Source of the DNA: Rhizophagus sp. LPA8_4_AMF
Taxonomy: Eukaryota; Glomeromycota; Glomeromycetes; Glomerales; Glomeraceae
Length of the DNA stretch: 24,510 bases
Assembly (NCBI GenBank): GCA_021464525.1
Contig: JADRCO010000931.1
Location: forward strand, 1 to 24,510
Direction of reading: 5' to 3'
Shown: one piece after another, positions 20,001 to 24,510 of the stretch
Layout: each line of letters opens with the position of its first letter
Numbering within the stretch: position 1 is the stretch's first letter
Translations under genes and position numbers: made by a program
Notes under the pieces: generated by a model
What the model was told of the DNA's origin: nothing
The model's database searches: none
The model's input: the letters and a program-made list of their open reading frames with translations, nothing else

Positions 20001-23000
20001 TACAGAACTGGTTGTATGGTATCCATTCAAATATCATATCCTGTAAGTTATCAATTTTTATTTGCGATTTTTGAATAAATCATCAATTTTTTTAATACCA
20101 CTAGTCCAAGTTTCAAAATTTTTTCTAAGACTATTGATTTGACAAGGCTTACACCATTTATACATTATATTAGTATATTTTTCCATACATTTTTCACAAC
20201 ATTTCTTACTAAATTCTTCACAATATTTACTTTCAAAGATTATAATATAATCATTTGTAATTGAATTCTGCGAAATTCCATATATTTGATTATTAGAAGT
20301 ACTTGTTGAATGTATTCTAGTAACCTATTTATAAAAAATGAAGAATAGTTAGTATTATTGACCAATATATGAATTAAATTTATAAAAAAGCAACATACCT
20401 TATTTAAAAATTCATTAATATTATTCTGTAAGTTGTATAGGCATTTTAAAGCAACTTTCGTATTTGATTTTCTTGTCCATTTTTTCCCATTATAATATAA
20501 TGGGCCACTTTTCCATATAGCTGAATATAATGTATCAAAATCGTCTTTCCCTATTTCTTCAATATTATTAAACTGATTGTATGGTATCCATTCAAATACT
20601 TTATCAAATGGACTGTTGATTTTTAATTGCATTTCTAAGATTAAATCATTGACCATTTTATTTTCACTGAAATTTAATTTTGAATTATTTGTCTGGCATG
20701 GTTTACACCATTTATATTTTATACTTGTATATATTTCATTACATCTTTCACAATAATTTTTATTATATTCTATGAAATATCCATCTTGGAAAACTATAAT
20801 AAAATTTTTTGTATCTGGATGTTGAGATATTCCATACATTTTATGATTACCAGTACTTGTTAAATATATTTTAATCTAATTATATATAAAAAGAATAATT
20901 ATAATTATATATTTTCGTTTAGTGATTGAATTAATAAATAATCATACCTTAGTTAAAAATACGTTAATATTGGTATTCTGTAAATATTTTAAAGAAACAT
21001 TTCTATTAGGCATTCTCTTTAATTCCATTTTACAACAATTATAATTTAATGATCCATCTTTCCATATTGCTGAAAATACTGTCATAGTAGAATTTCCTTT
21101 ACCAATTTTTTTGATATTTTCGAATTGACTATATGGTATCCATTCAAATATAATATCATTATAATCATTAATTTGTAATCGTGCATCTTGAATAAAATCA
21201 TCAATTTTTTTATTTTCACTTGTCCAATTTGTAAAATTATTTTTTAAACAATTAATTTGACAAGGTTTACACCATTTGTACTTTTCTTTTGTATATTTTT
21301 CTCCGCATTTGACACAATATCCATTTTTAAATACTACAATATAGTTTTTTGTATCTGGATTTTGAGATATTCCATATATTTTATAATTAAAATTGCTGTT
21401 TGTTAAATATGTTTTAACCTATTCGTGTATAAAAAGAAATCACTTTAATATTCAAAAAATATTTGTAATTTTTTAAAAAATATTTTATACCTGAGTTAAA
21501 TATTCATCAACATTAGTAATTTGTAAACATTTTAAAGAAACATTTCTATTAGACATTCTTTTTAATTCCATTTTATTATAGTTATAATTTAATGGACCAT
21601 CTTTCCATATTGCTGAATAAATTCTGACAAAATCAACTTTGCATATTTCTTTAATATTCTTAAATTGATCAAATGGTATCCATTCAATTACAATATCATT
21701 ATGGATATTTACTTTTAATTGCATTCTTTGAATCAAATCATCAATTTTTTCATTTCCACTTGTCCAGTTTGTAAAATTATTTTTTAAATGATTTATTTGA
21801 CATGGTTTACACCATTTATATGTTATATTTGTATACTGCATACTACATTTTTTACACTTTTCATTATTCTGATAAGCCTCAACTGGTTTTTTGTATAATT
21901 CAAATACTTTGATTTCATTTTTTTTAGTTCCTATTCCTTTCTTGGTAACGATTTTACCTTTTTTGACTGTTTTTTTGTATTCTTTGAATACTTCATAATT
22001 TTTAAATAAAGAATTTAGTTAGTTTAAATTATACATAATTATTATATAAGAAAATTTCTTAAATGTACATGGGTGTTTAATTACTTATTACATGATTTTT
22101 AAATAAAAAATAATGTAAAATACATTTAATAAATATAACAAAAATATATAGTGAATGTATTTTTATCTATACTGCAAGTCTACTTAATGTCAAATATGAG
22201 TTTGAATGTTTTTTTGTTTTATTTAACAAATCTTACTTTCTTATTATTTTCTAACTCTGGCCAAACATTAAGTGATTTGTATAAATTTACTTTTTTTGGA
22301 AACCCATATTTAGAACCCGTGTACAAAAAGAAATTACCATTATATAACAAGTAATGATAGAATTAAATAAGTAACCTATAACTTACCAACTAAAGGAAAT
22401 TACAAAATAATTTTTTGAATAAAGAATTTAGTAATTTAAATTATATGTAAATATTATATAAATATGTAACAAATAGAATTTAATAAATAACTAACCATCT
22501 ATATTATAAATAATTGAACTTAGTTAGTTAAAATTATATGCAAATTTTGTATAAATATGTAATGATAGAAATAAATGAACAACTTACTTTCTATATTATT
22601 AAATAAATTTTAATTAAAGAATTTAGTTAGTTTAAATTATATGTGAATATTATGTAAATATGTAATAATAGAGTTGAATGAATAACTTACTCTCTATTAT
22701 TAAAATAAAAAATTTAGTTAGTTTACATTATATTAAAATATTAAATAAATATGTAATAATAGAAATAAATGATTAACTTACTTTCTATATTATTAAATAG
22801 TTTTGAAAAAAGAATTGAAATATGTGTAAATATTATATAAATATGTAATAATAGAATTAAATGAATAACTTACTCCCTATATTATTAAATAATTTTTAAT
22901 TAAAGAATTTAGTTAGTTTTAATTATATGTGAATAAAATATAAATATGTAATAATAGAATTAAATGAGCAACTTACTCCCTATTATTAAAATAAAGGTTT

Positions 23001-24128
23001 TAATTAGTCTACATTATATATGAACATAATATAAATAGAAATAAATGAATAACTTACAAACTATATCATTAAATAATTTTGTAATAATGAATTTAGTCAT
23101 TTAAATTATACATAAATATGTAATAATAGAACTAAATATTTAATTTATAGTTTACCAACTAAAAGAAATTACAATATAATTTTTTAAATAAAGAATTTAA
23201 TAAGTTTAAATTATACGAATTAGTATAAATGTGTAACAATATAATTAAATGAATAACTTACATTCTATATTGCAAAATAATTTTTAAATAAAGAATTTAG
23301 TTAGTTTATATTATATGTGCATATTATTATATAAATATGTAATAATAGAATTAAATAAATAACTTACTCTCTATATTGCAAAATAATTTTTAAATAAAGA
23401 ATTTAGTTAGTTTGAATTATATGTGAACATTATATAAGTATGTAATAATAGAATTAAAAGAAACTTACGATCTACATAAGTGATATTTAGAAATTTTTCA
23501 AAAGGTATCCATTCATGATAATTTTGTAATTTTTGTTGTATAATTTTATCAATATCTTCAAAGATATCTTTAAATTTTAGCAAAATATTTTTTTTTAAGT
23601 AAAGAATTTAGTTAGTTTAAGTTAGTTAAATGTGAACATAATATAATTATGTAATAATAGAATTAAGTAAATAACTTACAATCTATATAAGTGATATTTC
23701 GAGTTTCAAAAAGTAACCATTCAAGATAATTTTGTAGTATAACTTTATCAATATCTTTAGTTATTTTTAAATATTTAACAAAGTATTTAAATAAAGAATT
23801 TAGTTAGTCTAAATTATATGTAAATATTATAGAGTAAATTTATTCACTGCAAATGCCTACTCCTATCACGTGATTAAATTAGCTTTTTATTTACAAATGC
23901 AATGTTAAACTTATACTATTAAACTTAAAAGCCATACAATTATAGTGATGTTAAGGTTAAAAAGCTTCCCCCATTTAGAGACACTTACCCGTCTCCATTT
24001 CCAAGTTCCAGTCCGAAAACTACAAAAAAAAGGACACCAAAAGCTTTAAAAAATCTACAGAATAAAAAGAAGGAACGGTTATTAGTAAGAAACGAAAGAA
24101 ATAAAAAAGTAAAAAATAAACTTACCAT
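16260..24128 (-). CDS. Multi-module protein kinase gene (whole locus, 9 tandem N-lobe exons plus one C-lobe exon)
   Basis: Model from 5' to 3' (minus strand): ATG 24128-24126; 24019-23989; 23754-23680; 23555-23469; E10 21990-21491; E9 21418-20948; E8 20875-20399; E7 20324-19822 (broken); E6 19745-19233; E5 19168-18698; E4 18630-18190; E3 18115-17633; E2 17566-17156; E1 17075-16260. With E7 skipped the lengths sum to 4779 nt = 1593 codons including the stop. Introns between E10 and E1 are 64-80 bp with GTA donors and an [AT]AG acceptor. The product would be a chain of partial kinase N-lobes, seven of them preceded by a zinc-ribbon-like linker, ending in one complete tyrosine-kinase-like domain of the expanded Glomeromycotina type. 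Alternative use of single modules is equally compatible with the frame. The 5' end is the least certain part: the first two exons lie in a mobile element, and the gene could instead begin right of the window. Confidence 0.65.
17156..17566 (-). CDS. Exon E2: the module that completes the kinase
   Basis: 137 codons, phase 0 at both ends. 'VLEVYGISQNPDTKDYIIVF' (beta4-beta5 of the previous module), no zinc ribbon (replaced by 'FYNLPTNEKVIDFIQQMQLK'), then 'FEWVPYNQFNDIKEIGEGGF' with the intact glycine loop GEGGFSTV, 'SAIWKDGPLYF', 'KKVALKCLHN' (ATP lysine) and 'NEKFLNE' ending in GAG. This is the only module whose last codon is Glu at the position of the alphaC glutamate, so E2+E1 gives the full K/E/HxD/N/DxG set. 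The 80 bp intron to E1 has donor GAG|GTACTG. Confidence 0.88.
17633..18115 (-). CDS. Exon E3: module with zinc ribbon and degenerate glycine loop
   Basis: 161 codons, phase 0-0, fully open although its only internal ATG is far downstream (17866). 'IQVYGISQNPNTNDYIIILQ', then CEKC and WCKPC 17 residues apart (zinc-ribbon-like), 'NWTSTNILIDRFIQKMQLK', 'IIEWVSYNKFNNVKKI' and the loop 'SKIGYSSV', which has lost the first two glycines. 'KKVVLKCL' keeps the lysine and the exon ends 'EFLNV'. It pairs with E5 in sequence ('KIN.WNDT..EW', 'KGGPLYYDH', 'W.R..DK.V.LKCL'). Confidence 0.85.
18190..18630 (-). CDS. Exon E4: module without zinc ribbon, intact glycine loop
   Basis: 147 codons, phase 0-0. 'FKVYGISQNPETKDYIIVLH', then a spacer with 'YNLPTNEKVIDFIQQMQLKV' nearly identical to E2, 'KKIGKGSFSTVYSAVW' (good glycine loop), 'TEITLKYLYN' (lysine kept), ending 'IDEFLDK' with AAG|GTATGA. 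It has Lys where the alphaC Glu should be. With E3 and E5 it forms an alternating pattern that points to duplication of a two-exon block. Confidence 0.85.
18698..19168 (-). CDS. Exon E5: module with zinc ribbon, glycine-less loop
   Basis: 157 codons, phase 0-0. 'SKIYGISQNPNTEDFIMILQ', CEEC and WCKLC zinc-ribbon-like pairs, 'EWADGNEQINDFIQKMQLK', 'KETDKSSYSSVYSAIWKGG' (no glycine left in the ATP loop), 'KNVILKCL', ending 'SEFLNM'. Closest to E3. It is a pseudo-N-lobe: nucleotide binding is unlikely. Confidence 0.85.
19233..19745 (-). CDS. Exon E6: open only from splice site to splice site (no usable ATG)
   Basis: 171 codons, phase 0-0, no stop in frame from the TATAG acceptor to AAG|GTATGA. 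A simple ATG-to-stop search misses it. 'IYKTYGISQNPDTGNYIIIL', zinc-ribbon-like CKQC and WCKPC, 'WTCKNRKIDNFIQEKQLK', 'FEWIPYNQFNNIKEIGKGSY' with glycine loop GKGSYFTV, 'KKVALKCLHY', ending 'INRFLNK'. The glycine loop and lysine are sound. The alphaC position is Lys. Confidence 0.85.
19822..20324 (-). pseudogene. Exon E7: module broken by a one-base deletion
   Basis: 503 nt, the only exon of the series not divisible by three. The first part is a normal module ('NQIYGISQNS', CEKC and WCKPC, 'IKKIDDL'). At about 20076-20079 the plus strand has 'gaataaatcatc' where sister exons have 'gaataaaatcatc'. The missing base puts a TAA in frame at 20060-20058. After it the original frame resumes as 'MIFEWIPYNQFCKVKKI'. 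The glycine loop is also degenerate ('GSDSRNDITI'). Both splice sites are intact. Skipping E7 restores the gene; including it truncates the protein. Confidence 0.8.
20399..20875 (-). CDS. Exon E8: module with zinc ribbon
   Basis: 159 codons, phase 0-0. 'HKMYGISQHPDTKNFIIVFQ', CERC and WCKPC, a shortened linker ('NFSENKMVNDLILEMQLK'), 'EEIGKDDFDTLYSAIWK' (one of three loop glycines left), 'TKVALKCLYN', ending 'NEFLNK' at AAG|GTATGT. The acceptor context is TAATTAG. A likely pseudo-N-lobe that keeps the ATP lysine. Confidence 0.85.
20948..21418 (-). CDS. Exon E9: module open only from splice site to splice site
   Basis: 157 codons, phase 0-0, no stop and no early ATG, so ORF searches miss it. 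'YKIYGISQNPDTKNYIVVFK', zinc-ribbon-like CVKC and WCKPC, 'NWTSENKKIDDFIQDARLQ', 'FEWIPYSQFENIKKIGKGNS' with a one-residue longer glycine loop (GKGNSTMTV), 'RNVSLKYLQN', ending 'VFLTK'. It shares 'KMELKRM.NRNVSLK' with E10, which points to a recent E9/E10 duplication. Confidence 0.82.
21491..21990 (-). CDS. Exon E10: first full module, phase-switching exon
   Basis: 500 nt, entering in phase 1 and leaving in phase 0. The acceptor is probably ATTATGAAG|TATTC (21991); CAAAG nine bases on fits the same phase. It lacks the beta4-beta5 start of the other modules and instead has a lysine-rich segment ('EYKKTVKKGKIVTKKG', 'KKNEIKVFELYKKPVEAYQN'). CKKC and WCKPC, 'NWTSGNEKIDDLIQRMQLK', 'KEICKVDFVRIYSAIWKDG' (glycine loop lost), 'RNVSLKCLQ' and 'DEYLTQ' follow. 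The lysine-rich part has the word 'KKGIGTKKNE', faintly Sel1-like. Role unknown. Confidence 0.75.
21991..22339. other. Intron between the array and E10, with an ambiguous open stretch
   Basis: 21991-22040 repeats the array's branch region ('AACTAACTAAATTCTTTATT' on the minus strand), so E10 is attached to an array-type intron. The minus strand at 22225-22340 is open ('LYTGSKYGFPKKVNLYKSLN', then 'WPELENNKK') and ends at a donor-like AAAGTAAGA. It follows 'GTAATTTCTTTTTG', a mutated copy of the array acceptor TTTCTTTTAG. It could be a decayed array exon. The plus-strand ORF at 22151-22354 is hydrophobic and probably a shadow. Confidence 0.35.
23469..23555 (-). CDS. Small phase-1 exon inside the array (second of two)
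   Basis: 87 nt from GAAG| (or 99 nt from AAAG| at 23568, same phase) to GATC|GTAAGT. Encodes 'DIDKIIQQKLQNYHEWIPFE' then 'KFLNITYVD', a truncated version of the 'IDDxIQxMQLK..EWIPYNQF..IKEIG' segment that leads into the kinase glycine loop in E2-E10. It starts and ends in phase 1, so it can be included or skipped freely and joins E10 as 'ITYVD|LFKEYKK'. Confidence 0.6.
23680..23754 (-). CDS. Small phase-1 exon inside the array (first of two)
   Basis: 75 nt from CTAAAG| to GATT|GTAAGT. Encodes 'DIDKVILQNYLEWLLFETRN' then 'ITYID', homologous to the exon at 23469-23555 with four residues lost. Phase 1 at both ends. Its 3' end 'TATATAGATT|GTAAG' is the same string seen in the exon-less units (ATATAG-NNN-GTAAG). 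Confidence 0.6.
23989..24019 (-). CDS. Candidate second exon, inside the mobile element
   Basis: 31 nt between TTTTTTTTGTAG| and GACGG|GTAAGTGT, encoding 'FSDWNLEMET' and one extra base (phase 1), which fits the phase-1 array exons exactly. If these introns are not spliced, a 47-codon hydrophobic frame runs from the same ATG through the exon to a TAA, so the splicing claim needs transcripts. Confidence 0.4.
24126..24128 (-). CDS. Candidate initiator micro-exon (ATG|GTAAGT)
   Basis: 'CCTTTAACATG|GTAAGTTTATTTTTT': the start codon would be the last three bases of the first exon. The 106-bp intron has a TTACTAAT branch-like motif and a TTTTTTTTGTAG acceptor. An earlier acceptor (CTGTAG, about 24060) would lead straight to a stop. 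This arrangement repeats the array logic, with ATG as one of the triplets before GTAAG. Confidence 0.4.
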
Positions 24129-24265
24129 GTTAAAGGTTAAGGTTCAAAAGAAAGTAAGTGAAAGGAGACACTAATAATAAACAAATAAGCAATTTGTGAT
24201 CATAAATCACGTGATAGGTAGCGATGACATCACACTTTCAATGAATAAATTTATTCAATATTATA

Positions 24266-24510
24266 TATATGTAATAATAAAATTAAATGAATAACTTACA
24301 AAAATATATTATTATTAATTAATTCTTTGAATAAAGAATTTAGTTATGTAATTATATAAATATGTAACTAGAGTCATACCTTAGGGCTGGCCTGTAGCCG
24401 GCCTTTACTAAGAGCATGATATATACCATAAATTTTAACACTTATTTGCAAAATAAAAGTAGGGTTTTTAAACCAAAGTTTTATTTATTTTTTTTTAAAT
24501 TATTTTTTTT
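24266..24510. other. Outer end of the array and window edge
   Basis: One more diverged array unit (about 24266-24370, donor-like 'ataacttac' at 24291). The minus strand at 24409-24436 reads 'KIYGIYH', faintly like the 'KIYGISQ' module start, and runs into a hairpin ending AAG|GTATGAC like a module donor. The last 60 bases are A/T homopolymer-rich. Whether the gene continues to the right of the window cannot be told. Confidence 0.35.
24380..24412. repeat. 33-bp GC-rich hairpin at the border of the right array
   Basis: CTTAG-GGCTGGC-CTGTA-GCCGGCC-TTTA-CTAAG: the CTTAG/CTAAG ends and the GGCTGGC/GCCGGCC arms (one G-T wobble) pair around a small loop. It is conspicuous in this AT-rich DNA and mirrors the position of the hairpin at 701-727 beside the left array. 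Confidence 0.55.

Larger units (their letters stand above)
22340..23831 (-). repeat. Right array of ~100 bp intron-like repeats with 3-nt gaps
   Basis: About 13 units with donors (plus-strand 'acttac' or variants) near 22380, 22490, 22583, 22687, 22778, 22868, 22972, 23054, 23150, 23257, 23360, 23464 and 23675. On the minus strand each unit runs GTAAGTTATTCATTTAATTC ... 'AAACTAACTAAATTC' ... ATATAG or CTTTTAG, then three bases, then the next GTAAG. The triplets are TTG, ATG, AAA, AGA, AAA, GGA, GGA, TTT, TTG, AAT and AGA in that coordinate order. The last two units contain exons of 87 and 75 nt. 'CTAAC' is a good fungal branch point. Confidence 0.8.
23832..24256. mobile_element. 425-bp inverted-repeat element with 9-bp target duplication (MULE/MITE-like)
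   Basis: The ends are GAGTAAATTTATTCACTG (left) and, on the opposite strand, GAATAAATTTATTCATTG (right), 16 of 18 identical. Further in, both arms carry CTATCACGTGATT. The insertion is flanked by AATATTATA at 23823-23831 and 24257-24265. Removing the insert plus one flank restores an ordinary array unit ('atgtaaatattatatatatgtaat'). A 9-bp duplication suits Mutator-like elements. It encodes no transposase and is GC-richer than its host DNA. It contains the candidate first two exons of the kinase gene on the minus strand. Confidence 0.8.

Noticed and set aside
22151-22354. 67-aa plus-strand ORF
   Set aside because: Hydrophobic shadow opposite a more protein-like minus-strand frame; it lies in the intron upstream of E10.
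24020-24128. 47-codon unspliced frame from the ATG at 24128 (signal-peptide-like, Phe/Leu-rich)
   Set aside because: It reads through a strong donor, branch motif and two acceptors, and leaves the phase needed by the downstream exons; the spliced reading is preferred, though not proven.

Overview
The window is very AT-rich (roughly three quarters A+T by eye), with short 55-110 bp GT-AG introns, long low-complexity spacers and several recognisable gene families: kinases with 'YGISQNP..KDYIIVFQ' and 'DMGLCGEV..YGVMPYVAPEVLRG' blocks, F-box/leucine-rich proteins, SAM plus PD-(D/E)XK-like proteins, Sel1-like relics and hAT transposase relics. Together these point to the nuclear genome of an arbuscular mycorrhizal fungus (Glomeromycotina, Rhizophagus-like). 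That assignment rests on recognising the families, not on a database search. There is no bacterial operon structure, rRNA, convincing tRNA or CRISPR array.

Layout. 1-620: array of ~100 bp intron-like repeats. 841-1620: decayed kinase fragments. 1973-2872: frameshifted relic of a possible retroelement ending in an A-rich tail. 3117-4470: kinase relics on both strands, the minus one continuing into a Sel1-like piece. 4470-6886: no gene seen, with a 35-T homopolymer. 6887-8455: one intact F-box gene (+). 9118-9630: hAT transposase relic, followed by two foldback (MITE-like) elements. 10400-13900: a visibly GC-richer block holding a TATA box, a probable 5'UTR intron, two tiny ORFs, a decayed SAM/nuclease-like gene and a truncated coiled-coil gene. 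13882-15010: F-box and kinase pseudogene fragments joined to that block. 16260-24128: a large multi-exon minus-strand kinase-like gene, the main feature of the window.

The large gene ends in one exon carrying kinase strands beta4-beta5 and the whole C-lobe (E1). Upstream of E1 are nine tandem copies (E2-E10) of a chimeric exon. In E2-E9 each copy starts with beta4-beta5 of one N-lobe, may carry a CxxC..CxxC zinc-ribbon-like linker, and ends with the glycine loop, the ATP lysine and the start of helix alphaC of the next N-lobe. E10 opens with a lysine-rich segment instead. All junctions E10-E1 are phase 0. Every exon except E7 keeps the frame; E7 has lost one base and would have to be skipped. 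E6 and E9 contain no long ATG-started ORF but are fully open when read from splice site to splice site. With E7 skipped my exon model adds up to 4779 nt, exactly 1593 codons.

Upstream of E10 the coding phase changes to 1 and the sequence becomes an array of intron-like repeats. In nearly all of them a 3' splice-site AG and a 5' splice-site GTAAG are separated by exactly three variable bases. Two units contain real-looking 75-87 nt exons. The array is interrupted by a 425 bp insertion with inverted ends and a 9 bp target duplication, and this insertion carries the best candidate initiator exon of the gene. The repeats at 1-620 are the same family in the same orientation, suggesting a paralogous gene just left of the window.
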